A DNA stretch of 64,000 bases from assembly GCF_030534315.2 (NCBI RefSeq), contig NZ_CP130558.2, positions 2,408,501 through 2,472,500 of the forward strand, in the 5' to 3' direction. Positions 20,870 to 30,469 of the stretch are shown piece after piece. The DNA is from Thermoanaerobacterium sp. CMT5567-10. Lineage in GTDB: Bacteria; Bacillota; Thermoanaerobacteria; Thermoanaerobacterales; Thermoanaerobacteraceae. The position numbers and the translations under genes were made by a program. Numbering within the stretch: the stretch's first letter is position 1; each line of letters starts with the position of its first letter. Below the pieces are notes generated by a model. That model was not told the DNA's origin. It searched no databases and saw only the letters and a program-made list of their open reading frames with translations.

Positions 20870-22874
20870 ATGAATGCTGTTTTTCCAAAAAAATCCTGAT
20901 TGTAGAAGATAGCAAACTTAACGCACAAATAACAGCAGATATTTTAAGCAAATATGGATACAAAACAGAAATAGTCTTAACAGGAGAAAAAGCTGTAGAA
21001 AAGGTATGGAGTGATCAAAGTACAGATTTAATTCTTATGGACGTAGAACTTGGAGGGACAATCGACGGTATAGATGCAGCGCGAATAATTCAGCAACATA
21101 AAGATATTCCAGTTTTATTTTTAACTGCAAATACCAGTAAAGAAATAATGGAAAAAATCCGATCGGTTACAAATTACGGCTATGTGCTCAAGGGTGTTGA
21201 CGAATATGTACTTATATCTCAAATAGAAATGATTTTTAAGTTCCACGAAGCGAAGATACGGTTAAAACAGAGTGAGGCTTTGTTCCGCAGTATGTTTGAA
21301 AATCATGATGTAACAATGCTGCTTATTGACCCGCAATCTGGACGCATTATCGATGCTAACAAAGCTGCCTGTCACTTTTACGGTTATTCCAGAGAGACCA
21401 TGCTGCAGAAGGATATAGAAGCATTTGCTTATGTTTTTTCCATAAGTGGTGACCAAAAGTGTTTGGAAGCTTTAAGAAAGGGCTGCAGTCCATGCATTTG
21501 CATCCAACGATTGGCTAACGGAGAAGAGAGGGTAGCAGAGGTCTATTCATTTACTATAGATTGTCAAAGAAAGACACTGTTGTATTTAATTATCTTTGAC
21601 ATTACCGAGCGATGGAAAGCTGAAAAAGAACTCAAATTTTACAAACATCTTTTTGAAAACTCATTGAACGAAATATACATATTTCACCCAGAAACATTAA
21701 AATTCATTGCAGTAAACCGCGAAGCAAAGGAAAATTTAGGCTACGGTGAGGAAGAGCTCAAAGAAATGATGCCTCTTGACTTAAAACCGGAGTTTACTCT
21801 GCTAAGCTTTAAAGAATTTCTTGCTCCTCTGACTAAAGAAGAACAACAGCAAATTATCTTTAATACTGTACACCGCAGAAAAGATGGTTCTCTCTATCCA
21901 GCAGAAATTCACTTGGAATTTGTAGAATTTGGCAAGGAAAAGGTATATGCAGAACTTGTAATTGATATGACAGAGCGAAGAAAAATGGAAAAAGAACTGC
22001 AGGAAAAAAATGAGATTTTAAGCACTATAATGGAGTCTGCAGGAGATGCTATCATCATGATTGACGATAAAGGAAACGTAACTTTTTGGAATCCTGCAGT
22101 GGAACACATATTTGGTTATTCAAGAGAAGAAATAATAGGTAAAGAATTACACACATTTATGATACAAGACGAACGATTGTACGAAGCGCATAAAGAGGCA
22201 TTTAAAAAATTTCGTCTGAGCGGCAAGGGGAATGTTATAGGTAGAACGGTTGAATTAAAAGCGAGGCATAAAGATAGCCATGAAATTGATGTAGAACTTT
22301 CGCTTTCTGCTGTTAGGATTAAAGATGCTTGGCATGCGGTGGGAATTGTTCGCGACATAAGCGAACGAAAAAGATTTGAGGAATTGCTTTACCGTCAATC
22401 TATTGCTGATCCTCTTACAAATATTTACAACCGGCGTTTTTCATGCAGATGCTGGAGCAGGAAATAGAACGAACAAAACGAAATAGAAAGCCTTTTTCCC
22501 TTATTATGTTTGACATAGATCACTTCAAGAGCGTAAATGACCGTTTCGGTCATGCTGCGGGGGATATGGTTCTTAAGAATGTTGCCGATACGGTAAAAGG
22601 AAGGATACGAAAGACAGATTGTTTTGCACGTTGGGGAGGAGAAGAGTTTATAATTCTATTGCTGGAAACTGCTACAAGCGATGCAGCTGACCTAGCTGAA
22701 GAGCTTAGAAAGCATGTTAGTACGATGAGCCTACCAGAAGTGGGGTATGTGACTGCAAGCTTTGGTGTAACTAGTTACAGGTCATCAGACACCATAGATA
22801 CCATTCTTTTGCGAGCAGACAATACGCTGTATGAAGCAAAAGGTGCAGGAAGAAACTGTGTAAAAAGCGAGTAA
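20870..22874 (+). pseudogene. Receiver-PAS-PAS-PAS-GGDEF diguanylate cyclase, broken by two frameshifts
   Basis: The intended product is a response-regulator receiver domain (KKILIVEDSK, acceptor Asp in LILMDVELG), three PAS domains and a GGDEF domain with intact active site (WGGEEF), i.e. a c-di-GMP synthase. The frame is interrupted twice. Near 22437-22441 a run of five T breaks the GGDEF domain: one extra T would join LTNIYNRRF to FMQMLEQEIERTKR. Near 20887-20893 a run of seven A separates the best start (ATG 20870, TTGGAGG nine bases upstream) from the receiver frame; one extra A would fuse them. Both lesions are single-base losses in homopolymers, so sequencing error is possible. Otherwise the gene is inactive or makes fragments. 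Confidence 0.85.
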
Positions 22875-22909
22875 AAATTGCTTGATAAAATTAACATATA
22901 AGGAGGATA

Positions 22910-23701
22910 GTGGAGAGGCTACATTTTAGTCTCAATAAAAGGACTATGGAAGAAAGAAGAGACAGTAAAAGCATTTTAATAGTAGATGATACTGCATTAA
23001 TACGGCTTATGGTTAAAGATATATTAGGGGCAGAAGGTTATGATGTTGAAATAGCAACTACTGCTGAAGAGGCAATGTTAAAAATAAAAAGTAGTAAAAA
23101 GGAATTATTCGATTTGGTAATTGTAGATATTAATCTGCCAAATCAAAATGGCTTTGAATTTATACAGAAATTAAAATCACATTCAGAATACAAAAACATC
23201 CCCGTTATGATACTTAGTGGAGATGCTACGGCATCTTCAATTACGCAAGCAATAGAAATTGGCGCAGTAGAATATCTTATTAAGCCATTTAAAGCAGTAG
23301 AACTTGTAAAACGTGTAGTAAAGCTAATAGGATACACTACAAAAAAAGATCGTTACCCAGAACTTAAAGAATTGTTAAAAAACGAAATAAATCGAGCAAA
23401 AAGAAGCAATGTAAATCTCTCTTTAGTTCTGGCACAATGTGAAGGAAAGATAAAAGTTGGAATTTCAAAAATCATAGATCAAATAAAGCATAAAGTTCGC
23501 GATATAGATACAGTATTAGAAATTGATGACAGCACTTTAGCTTTAATTCTTCCTATTACAGGAGCTAATGGTGCAATTGTTGTAATGAAGAAAGTTAAAG
23601 ATGAATTGCCGGGTAAGTGGCATTTCGGTATAGCTACATACCCTGATAATGGCAAGAATGAGCAGGAGCTAATTAATTTTGCAAAAGAGGTTGCAATTTA
23701 A
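22910..23701 (+). CDS. Response regulator with degenerate GGDEF-like C-terminus
   Basis: N-terminal receiver domain (SILIVDDTALIRLMVKDIL, acceptor Asp in LVIVDINLP, Lys in LIKPF, residues ~22-145). The remaining ~115 residues resemble the flanks of a GGDEF domain (ELLKNEINRAKRSN at its start, HFGIATYPDNG near its end), but no GG[D/E]EF motif is present, so cyclase activity is unlikely. The start is a GTG just after AAGGAGGA. It follows the broken cyclase gene by 35 bases and was probably its partner. Length 263 residues. Confidence 0.8.
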   Translation: MERLHFSLNKRTMEERRDSKSILIVDDTALIRLMVKDILGAEGYDVEIATTAEEAMLKIKSSKKELFDLVIVDINLPNQNGFEFIQKLKSHSEYKNIPVMILSGDATASSITQAIEIGAVEYLIKPFKAVELVKRVVKLIGYTTKKDRYPELKELLKNEINRAKRSNVNLSLVLAQCEGKIKVGISKIIDQIKHKVRDIDTVLEIDDSTLALILPITGANGAIVVMKKVKDELPGKWHFGIATYPDNGKNEQELINFAKEVAI

Positions 23702-23729
23702 GTTTTGAATTTATTATTGCAATTTAGTG

Positions 23730-24419
23730 TTACGCACTTTTAAAAATGTATCCTTCATACATGTGTTCATCATTGCCGCGTTCTGAGTTGAAAGCCAGCC
23801 ATTTATTGTTCCAAACACCCAATGTGGGTCTGCTTCGCTTACCCCCTGAAGCATTAATAGGTAATAACTCTTTAGAAGTTGAACTTGGAAGAATGCGGTA
23901 GATATCATCTTCATCATCATTGGATCTTCCTATGAAGTATAAACTTCCGTCATCTCCAAAAGCGGGGTACCATCCAGTTGCTACTATCTGCTTCCTACTG
24001 TTGTCCCAAACGACTATTATTTGATAATTTATCTTTATTTACATCTGCTATATAAATATGCCATACTTTGGTTTTACTTGAAGCATATACCGTTTTTTGA
24101 CCATCCTTTGAAATGTCAAAGTCGCAGGCATTGCCGCTTACTAAGGTTACTACTTCCAGTATTAAAATCTTTTGATTTAATATCTCCTGGAAATCCAGAA
24201 AGACAAAATACTTTAGATATATTTTTTATACACAAAATTATCGTTATTTCTGCTATTTCTAAAAGAATCAAGAGCTAGATTTGTAATCTTTGTATTATTT
24301 GCAAAATTTACTTTTACATTCTGTATATTTATATTGTTTTTAGCCTCATATGAATGGAAACCAATTATGGGAGATATAAAAGTAAGAATCAAAACCATAA
24401 CAACAACTCTTTTAATCAT
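23730..24419 (-). pseudogene. Decayed TolB/WD40-like beta-propeller protein
   Basis: Reading on the minus strand: ATG at 24419 after GGAGGG, a signal-peptide-like N-terminus (MIKRVVVMVLILTFISP), then frame changes near 24225, near 24145 and near 24000, and an in-frame stop at 23730. The successive frames give propeller-like strings, for example NACDFDISKDGQKTVYASS, GWYPAFGDDGSLYFIGR and WNNKWLAFNSERGNDEH, which match the D-x-S/D-G-K pattern of TolB-type repeats. At about 230 residues it is probably also shortened. Function of the intact form is unknown. Confidence 0.7.
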
Positions 24420-24426
24420 ATTATCC

Positions 24427-24518
24427 CTCCTATATGAAGTCTCGTAGGAACCACATATAGGAGTTCCCGGCAATTTGGCAACCATAGCGATTAATCGCAG
24501 TTGTATTAATTTGGTTGC
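24427..24518 (-). promoter_or_regulatory. Structured leader that can hide the ribosome site
   Basis: On the minus strand the leader of the decayed propeller gene has a seven-base stem (24478-24484 with 24512-24518). Nearer the gene, CTCCTATATG and CATATAGGAG (24454-24463 and 24427-24436) form a perfect ten-base stem that includes most of the Shine-Dalgarno. A competing five-base stem (24447-24451 with 24463-24467) would open it. Two exclusive folds over a ribosome site suggest translational control. It matches no riboswitch class I know. Confidence 0.5.
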
Positions 24519-24554
24519 AAGGATATGAAATTCTATATTGAAGAGAAAAAATTT

Positions 24555-26027
24555 TTACATATTTATACTCAAATCAGCGCCAATTACACCAATACATGAT
24601 CCATTTTTATCGATTAATGGAATAGATACAGTTAAACATGGAACCTTTGTTATTGCAGATATATAAATTTCAGATATATATTCTTTGCCTGTGATACACT
24701 CCTTAAACCAATCCCTTACATTTGCATTTGCAATACCAGCAGGTGGATTTGAGTAAATAAACCTCCCTTTAATATCATTTGTCCATAGAGCTTCAATTTC
24801 TTTGTGATTATTTAAAAAATTGTCGAGTACTTTTTTATGAAAATCCTTATTCATTGAAAGGAATTTATCTGAAATTATTTCTTCCTTTATAGATTTTATC
24901 ACAGAAGCTGCTGCATTTTTTATATTTTCTGAATTTGTCTGAATTATGTTTTTTATCTCATCGCTTTCAGACAATAATTTCAAATCATTTGATGCTTCTT
25001 TTAATTTATCACTTAGATTTAATATTTTTTCTGCATTTTCTTTTTGGTGATATATGGAATTATTCATGCCGTCAAAATTAGCTGATACTTCCTTTAATAA
25101 ATCTTCCACATCTTGAATTCTTTTATCGATATTGTGAACATATTTATATTCATCTTCAGAAACATTTACAATTTTACTAATCATATTCATAATCGTATTG
25201 TTATATTCTTCTATCATGTTCAAGCTTCTTTCTATATTCATTGTACTATTTACGCTATCCTGAACATTACTATAATTATCATTTGCTGATGTTTTAACAC
25301 TTTCTATCTCATTATTTATTTTTTCAATTAGTGTAGCAATATCTGATACAGCTTTATTAGTATCTAAAGTTAATTTTCTAATACCATCTGCTATAACTCC
25401 AAAGCCATTGCCGTATTTGTCGGCTTTTGCAGACTCTATAGATGCGTTTAATGAAAGCAAATGAGTTTCCTTTGCTATCTTTTCAATTGATTTTAATATT
25501 TGGGAAATTTGTACTGATATTTTTGTAAGTTCATTAACTCGATTTAATGTTTCTTCTGTAGTTATAGAAATATTATTTATTTTATCTAAAACTAATCTAA
25601 TCTCATTGAAACTTTCATCCACAAGCTTTCTAGACTGAATGCCAGTATTGTACATTTCTCCAGTAGTACTTTTAATATTTTCAAGCATTTCAACCAATTT
25701 CTTTATTTCTGCAATTGTATTTTTTATATTTTCATAACAAATTGAATTATTTGAAAATATCTCTTGCGATTCAGCATATAACTGTTGTGCGAAAGCATTA
25801 TTTTCTTCCATGGTAATAGACAATTCTTCTGAAACCGAAAATATGCGGCTTGAAGCAACTTGCGTCTCAAAGATATATTTTACAAGCTTCTTTTTAATAT
25901 TTGATATTGATATGAGTATATCTTTCATTATTCCTTTGAAATTAAAGTAGTTTTCATCCTCATTAAGCAGATTATTCGTATTTATAATGTTTAACAACTT
26001 CAATAATTTTCTGTTTTTGTATATCAT
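24555..26027 (-). CDS. Soluble methyl-accepting chemotaxis-type protein with C-terminal Cache-like domain
   Basis: The 490-residue protein has no transmembrane segment. Residues ~60-330 are a long coiled coil containing a divergent MCP hairpin tip (LLSLNASIESAKADKYGNGF), the CheA/CheW contact region. Residues ~400-490 resemble the distal half of a Cache/PDC sensor (YSNPPAGIANANVRDWFK, VPCLTVSIPLIDKNG, IGVIGADLSI). Signalling-then-sensor order is the reverse of ordinary chemoreceptors. GAGGTG lies before the ATG. It probably senses a cytoplasmic small molecule; the ligand is unknown. Confidence 0.82.
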   Translation of the reverse strand: MIYKNRKLLKLLNIINTNNLLNEDENYFNFKGIMKDILISISNIKKKLVKYIFETQVASSRIFSVSEELSITMEENNAFAQQLYAESQEIFSNNSICYENIKNTIAEIKKLVEMLENIKSTTGEMYNTGIQSRKLVDESFNEIRLVLDKINNISITTEETLNRVNELTKISVQISQILKSIEKIAKETHLLSLNASIESAKADKYGNGFGVIADGIRKLTLDTNKAVSDIATLIEKINNEIESVKTSANDNYSNVQDSVNSTMNIERSLNMIEEYNNTIMNMISKIVNVSEDEYKYVHNIDKRIQDVEDLLKEVSANFDGMNNSIYHQKENAEKILNLSDKLKEASNDLKLLSESDEIKNIIQTNSENIKNAAASVIKSIKEEIISDKFLSMNKDFHKKVLDNFLNNHKEIEALWTNDIKGRFIYSNPPAGIANANVRDWFKECITGKEYISEIYISAITKVPCLTVSIPLIDKNGSCIGVIGADLSINM

Positions 26028-26049
26028 ATATTACACCTCTTTTTCATTT

Positions 26050-26089
26050 GTATAAAAATAAAGCGCTGATCAGATAAACCGATCAACGC
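26050..26089 (-). terminator. Terminator downstream of tRNA-Leu (minus strand)
   Basis: GCGTTGATC and GATCAGCGC (26081-26089 with 26063-26071, one G-U pair) followed on the minus strand by a T-rich tail. It closes the tRNA-Leu transcript and separates it from the chemotaxis gene. Confidence 0.75.
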
Positions 26090-26169
26090 CTTTGTTGACA
26101 TGCAGATATTCCACTTAAGTTAAATAGTTAATAAAAAATGGAGAATAATCTCTCCACAACATTTTTAAT

Positions 26170-26253
26170 TGGTGCGGATGAAGGGATTTGAACCCCCACG
26201 TCAAAGACACTAGATCCTAAGTCTAGCGCGTCTGCCAGTTCCGCCACATCCGC
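26170..26253 (-). tRNA. tRNA-Leu(TAG)
   Basis: Minus-strand cloverleaf with acceptor GCGGATG/CATCCGC, anticodon TAG, long variable arm and encoded CCA. Confidence 0.96.
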
Positions 26254-26286
26254 ATATAAAATTTAGCTATTAACCTCAACAATAGT

Positions 26287-26315
26287 AGTATAATTAATAT
26301 TTATTGAAATGTCAA
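26287..26315 (-). promoter_or_regulatory. Promoter of tRNA-Leu (minus strand)
   Basis: On the minus strand TTGACA (26315-26310), 17-base spacer, TATACT (26292-26287), about 35 bases before the tRNA. Confidence 0.85.
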
Positions 26316-26333
26316 GAGTTTGTTTAGGGAGCG

Positions 26334-26789
26334 TTATTTGGATACATCGATCCATTCTCCTTTGACTATTTTATCCAAGTCATCTACTTTTACAGCTACT
26401 GCGGCGTTTACATCACCGGCTGCTGGATATACAATTTTATAATTTTTTAATGATATGTCATAATAAATATCGATATCTGTTTTTAATCCATATGGACATA
26501 CACCTCCTACAGGGTGCCCTGTTATTTCAAGGACTTCCTCAGGTGGTACCATTCTTGCTTTGCAATGAAAAGTATCTTTGAATTTTTTATTGTCTATTTT
26601 CTTCTCACCTGACAGTATAACCATTATGTACTTGTCTTTCAGTTTGAAAAGCATAGATTTTGCAATTTCTCCAGGTTCTACACCAAGCGCATTTGCAGCT
26701 TTTTCGACAGTGCTTGTGTCTTTAAGTATCTTTATTTCGATATTTATATTATTTTTTTCAAAAAAATTTTTTACTGCTTCTACGGACAT
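26334..26789 (-). CDS. YbaK/EbsC-family aminoacyl-tRNA deacylase
   Basis: A 151-residue YbaK-fold protein (STVEKAANALGVEPGEIAKSMLFK, GHPVGGVCPYGL, VYPAAGDVNAAV). Members hydrolyse mischarged tRNA, most often Cys-tRNA(Pro). The conserved lysine of the family is in IAKSM. I start at the ATG after GGGGAGTG; an in-frame ATG eight codons upstream lacks a ribosome site. Which amino acid is edited cannot be told from sequence. Confidence 0.87.
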   Translation of the reverse strand: MSVEAVKNFFEKNNINIEIKILKDTSTVEKAANALGVEPGEIAKSMLFKLKDKYIMVILSGEKKIDNKKFKDTFHCKARMVPPEEVLEITGHPVGGVCPYGLKTDIDIYYDISLKNYKIVYPAAGDVNAAVAVKVDDLDKIVKGEWIDVSK

Positions 26790-26996
26790 TTTATTACACT
26801 CCCCACTTTGCATATGTTTTAACGATTTACATTACTAAATTTAATAATACTTTAAAAAGCAGCAGCATGTCAATAATATAAAATAAAATTCAGAGTATTT
26901 TACATATAAACTCCAAAATAATATTGCTAAAAAGATATATGTACAAGCAACAAAATTTGTATGTATTAATAATATATAAAAGGGGAGGGGATTTAT

Positions 26997-27650
26997 ATGC
27001 CTAACAATATAGTATTTAATCCAGTTGCCGAACAGCTTAAGACACTTATACACGGTATGCAGGGTACAACACCAACACCTTTGTTATTAGATCCGACAAC
27101 AGGAAAGCTTTTGTCTACTGTTGATGGTTCTGTGACAGTAGCGGGCACTGTAACAGCCCAAGGAACGCTGACGGTGAATGCATCAAATTTTGATATAAGG
27201 CCTCTTACGGGTGCAACAGATTCTGTAACCATAAGCAGTGGGTCTGTGACAGTTGCAGGTACAGTTACTGTGACGGCATCAGCATTAGATATAAGACCTC
27301 TTACTGCTTCAACTGATTCGTTTACACTTGGAAGTAGAACATTCTTAGAAGATTCTACTAACATTGCAGGAGTGACTGGTACAGGTGTTGTTTTAATGGA
27401 GAATACGGGAGATAAATCGATGTATTCATATTATATTACGAATACAGGGACTAATACTATTACAATTAAACTTCAGATAAGTCCCACAACGACTGACACT
27501 TATTTTGTTGATGATACAACAAGCATTAATTTGGCAGGTGGATCTATTACAGTTTTAACAGCAGTTAAATTTCTGCAATATACAAGGTTATATTATGATA
27601 CAGGTGGTGCGGTAGCTACGGCAGAATTTTACTACAATGCACAGGTTTAA
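26997..27650 (+). CDS. Repeat-containing probable surface protein (DUF6385-like)
   Basis: The 217-residue protein has no signal peptide. Residues ~40-115 hold two imperfect repeats built from GSVTVAGTVT and DIRPLTxATDS, rich in Thr, Ser and Val. Residues ~120-217 form a domain (YYITNTGTNTITIKLQISP ... FYYNAQV) that is also the C-terminus of the protein at 29.5 kb; I recall this family as DUF6385. Ser/Thr-rich beta repeats next to a glycosyltransferase suggest a glycosylated structural protein, possibly of the cell or spore surface. AGGGGAGGGG precedes the ATG. Confidence 0.7.
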   Translation: MPNNIVFNPVAEQLKTLIHGMQGTTPTPLLLDPTTGKLLSTVDGSVTVAGTVTAQGTLTVNASNFDIRPLTGATDSVTISSGSVTVAGTVTVTASALDIRPLTASTDSFTLGSRTFLEDSTNIAGVTGTGVVLMENTGDKSMYSYYITNTGTNTITIKLQISPTTTDTYFVDDTTSINLAGGSITVLTAVKFLQYTRLYYDTGGAVATAEFYYNAQV

Positions 27651-27652
27651 AA

Positions 27653-27671
27653 ATGGGGCTTTATGCCCCAT
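27653..27671 (+). promoter_or_regulatory. Intercistronic hairpin
   Basis: ATGGGGC and GCCCCAT with a five-base loop, directly after the repeat-protein stop. No U-run follows, so partial termination or mRNA 3' protection are both possible. Confidence 0.5.
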
Positions 27672-27695
27672 ATATTGTCGAATGGAGGGATTTAT

Positions 27696-29471
27696 ATGTT
27701 GAGTCTGTGCATGATCGTAAAAAATGAAGAAAATAACCTTGGACGCTGTTTAGAAAGTGTTAAAGATATAGTCGATGAGATTATCATTGTTGATACAGGA
27801 AGCAGTGATAGGACAGTGGATATTGCCAAAAGCTTTGAGGCTGATGTTTTTTATTATAAATGGAATAATGATTTTAGTGCGGCTAGAAATTTTTCATTAG
27901 ACAAAGCTAACGGTGATTGGATTTTATTGATGGATGCTGATGATGAGATAGATCGAGAAGATAGAAAGAAAATAAAGAAGCTTTTAGAAGACGATAAAAT
28001 AGATGCATATTTATTTGAAACAATAAGCTATGTAGGTGATAAGCCGGGAACAGATGCCCTTTCAAATCTAAATGTAAGAATTATAAAAAATAGGCCTGAG
28101 TACAGATTTGTTGGAGCAATTCACGAACAAATCCTTATGCCTATATTAAAACACGGTGGCAATGTAGCAGAAGTGCCCATAAAAGTTTATCATTATGGCT
28201 ATCTAAACAAAAATATTAAGGACAAAGATAAGAGAAATAGAAATATGACAATACTAAAGAAAGAGCTTAGAAAAGATCCGGATAATCCTTTTCACAACTT
28301 CAATATGGGAACAGAATACATGGCACTAGGTAATTATGAATGTGCTTATAATTATTTTAAAAAGTCTTTAGATACTCTAAAAAATGTCAAGACGGGATAC
28401 ACGACTAAACTTATTGTCAGGATGATAATGTGCTTAAATCAATTAAACAAAATTGACGAAGCTTTTAATTTATGCAATAAGTCAATAGAGGAGTATCCTA
28501 ACGTAACTGATATTGTATTTTTAAAAGGTATGTTGCATCATAGGCTTAATCAGCTTCAAGAAGCTATAGGATGTTTTAGAAAATGTATAGACATAGGGGA
28601 TCCACCGCTTATAGATAGGTTTATAACAGGTGTAGGTGGCTTTAAAGCTTACTATGCTATAGGAGAAGTTTATATGGATATGAAAGAATATGACAATGCC
28701 ATTATAAGCTATATAAATTCGTTGAAACTGAATCCATTAAATAAAGTCATACTGTACAGACTATCAAATGCTTATTTTAAGAAATATGATGAAGATACCG
28801 CTATAAAAAAGATCATGTCGCACTTTGACGGTTCACCTGAATCATATGTAATTCTAAGTGATATATTATTTTTAAACGGCAGATATCAGCAATCTCTAAA
28901 ATGTATTGACATGGCACTAAATTCATTGAAAAATAATATAACATGTTATATAAAAGGAAGAACATTGATGTATTTACACAGATATAATGAAGCAGTTGAG
29001 TATTTTGACATGATTGACGGTGGAGAATATTCATGTGATAGTGCTATTGACAATATCATTTGTCGATTATTAACTGGTAAAAACGTCAAAAAGCCAATGA
29101 CAATATTGAAAAGGGATTTTATAGAAGCATATAGAGTGTGTTTTAAATTTGCTTTATGGGTTAAAGAAGGTGTACTATCTCCATTAGATGAAAAAGATAC
29201 TCGTATTTATACAGATATAATCTTTTTAATATTTGAAAAGCTATTTGATATTCACGAATTTGACTTGTTCGAGAAATCATTGAACATGCTTAATATGGTT
29301 AATGAAAAAGATGTATTATTAAAACTTGGCAAACTTTATTTTCGGCATGGTGCATATAAACTTGCGGAAGAGGAGTTAACGCGTTCAATGAAACTTTTTG
29401 ATGTAATCGACGATGAAGGATTAATGATATTAAAAATTTTGTGCCAAAAGACTGAGAAAATTGATGCGTGA
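27696..29471 (+). CDS. Family 2 glycosyltransferase with TPR repeats
   Basis: N-terminal GT-A domain: LCMIVKNEENNLGRCLESV, IIIVDTGSSDRTVDIA, FSAARNFSLDKA and the nucleotide-sugar metal motif MDADDEID. From about residue 190 the protein consists of tetratricopeptide-like repeats (FHNFNMGTEYMALGNYECAYNYF and later copies) to the end at residue 591. This fusion is common among clostridial transferases acting on surface proteins. GGAGGG precedes the chosen ATG; an upstream in-frame ATG is inside the hairpin region. It sits between two proteins sharing one C-terminal domain, so these are its likely substrates (inference). Confidence 0.85.
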   Translation: MLSLCMIVKNEENNLGRCLESVKDIVDEIIIVDTGSSDRTVDIAKSFEADVFYYKWNNDFSAARNFSLDKANGDWILLMDADDEIDREDRKKIKKLLEDDKIDAYLFETISYVGDKPGTDALSNLNVRIIKNRPEYRFVGAIHEQILMPILKHGGNVAEVPIKVYHYGYLNKNIKDKDKRNRNMTILKKELRKDPDNPFHNFNMGTEYMALGNYECAYNYFKKSLDTLKNVKTGYTTKLIVRMIMCLNQLNKIDEAFNLCNKSIEEYPNVTDIVFLKGMLHHRLNQLQEAIGCFRKCIDIGDPPLIDRFITGVGGFKAYYAIGEVYMDMKEYDNAIISYINSLKLNPLNKVILYRLSNAYFKKYDEDTAIKKIMSHFDGSPESYVILSDILFLNGRYQQSLKCIDMALNSLKNNITCYIKGRTLMYLHRYNEAVEYFDMIDGGEYSCDSAIDNIICRLLTGKNVKKPMTILKRDFIEAYRVCFKFALWVKEGVLSPLDEKDTRIYTDIIFLIFEKLFDIHEFDLFEKSLNMLNMVNEKDVLLKLGKLYFRHGAYKLAEEELTRSMKLFDVIDDEGLMILKILCQKTEKIDA

Positions 29472-29528
29472 TATATAAATTCCAGCGAACTAAAATCAAA
29501 ATTTTCGATTTGTCTAAGGGGTGATGCA

Positions 29529-30404
29529 ATGCCGACTATTATTATACAGCCATCGTCAAAGGATACGGCTTTAGAATCAGGATATCCAACAAGCAACAGA
29601 GGGAGGGATCCAAAACTTTGGATTGGAAGATATTATATTGGTTCTTCTGGTAAATCAGTGTACAGAGCTCTGATACAATTTGACCTTGGTATATTACCGC
29701 CTGATTCACTTATTGTTGAAGCAATTTTGAAGCTTTATATTAATTATACGACAAATGATAGCATACCAGCGTATGTAACACCATTTTTAATTATTGATGA
29801 ATGGGATGAAAATACCGCCACATGGAATAATGCGCCAAATATTGATGAAACAGTATTTGGATCGACCAAAGCTATAACCAGTGAGGGGTGGTATGGATGG
29901 AATATTACGAATATAGCGAAAAGATGGATTAATGGACTTTATGCGAACAATGGAGTAATGCTTAAAACACCGGAAATACAGAATTTAGAGACAAAAAGCT
30001 TTTATTCTAAAGATGAAAGCATTAATGTTTCTTTAAGACCAATACTACAACTGACTTATATAACGGGAACGCCGTTTACATTAAATGATAGAAGATTTGT
30101 AAAAACAAAATCGTTTTATGTATCACAAGATGAAGAAAGTTATACAGATATAAATGATTGTTCATCGTACAGTAAATTTACGTATTTTGTCTATAATACA
30201 AGTGAAAATCCCGTTATAATAAAGCTCTTGATAAGTCCTGGTGATGATGTTTGGATTGAAGACAGTGGAGAAATTGTTTTAGCTCCTGGGAAAACTGCAA
30301 CATTAGTTCCCTATTTTTTTTCTCAATATACTAAATTGTCTTTTAAAAATAAAGAAATAGGGAAAGCGGCGAATATAACGGTTTGGTTTGAGGCACAAGT
30401 TTGA
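29529..30404 (+). CDS. DNRLRE-type protein with DUF6385-like C-terminus
   Basis: Residues ~1-175 resemble the DNRLRE/CBM-like jelly-roll module of secreted proteins (DTALESGYPTSNRGRDPKLWIG, RALIQFDLGILPPDS, ATWNNAPNI, WNITNIAKRWINGLYANNGVMLK). The last ~95 residues match the end of the protein at 27 kb, including the terminal AQV. No signal peptide or cell-wall anchor is visible, so export, if any, is unusual; incorporation into a spore coat would avoid that problem. AAGGGGTGATG precedes the ATG. Confidence 0.75.
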   Translation: MPTIIIQPSSKDTALESGYPTSNRGRDPKLWIGRYYIGSSGKSVYRALIQFDLGILPPDSLIVEAILKLYINYTTNDSIPAYVTPFLIIDEWDENTATWNNAPNIDETVFGSTKAITSEGWYGWNITNIAKRWINGLYANNGVMLKTPEIQNLETKSFYSKDESINVSLRPILQLTYITGTPFTLNDRRFVKTKSFYVSQDEESYTDINDCSSYSKFTYFVYNTSENPVIIKLLISPGDDVWIEDSGEIVLAPGKTATLVPYFFSQYTKLSFKNKEIGKAANITVWFEAQV

Positions 30405-30469
30405 TAAAAAAAACAGCAAAAATTAAAAAAATGCATTATAATAATTAAGTAAGAAATAAATACCTAATA

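Noticed and set aside
24021-24278. Plus-strand frame opposite the decayed propeller gene
   Set aside because: The minus strand gives recognisable propeller motifs in this region; the plus frame has none and no ribosome site.
24427-24518. c-di-GMP riboswitch, suspected because of the nearby GGDEF genes
   Set aside because: The GCAAA and other core segments of the class I and II aptamers are missing; only the RBS-sequestering fold is supported.
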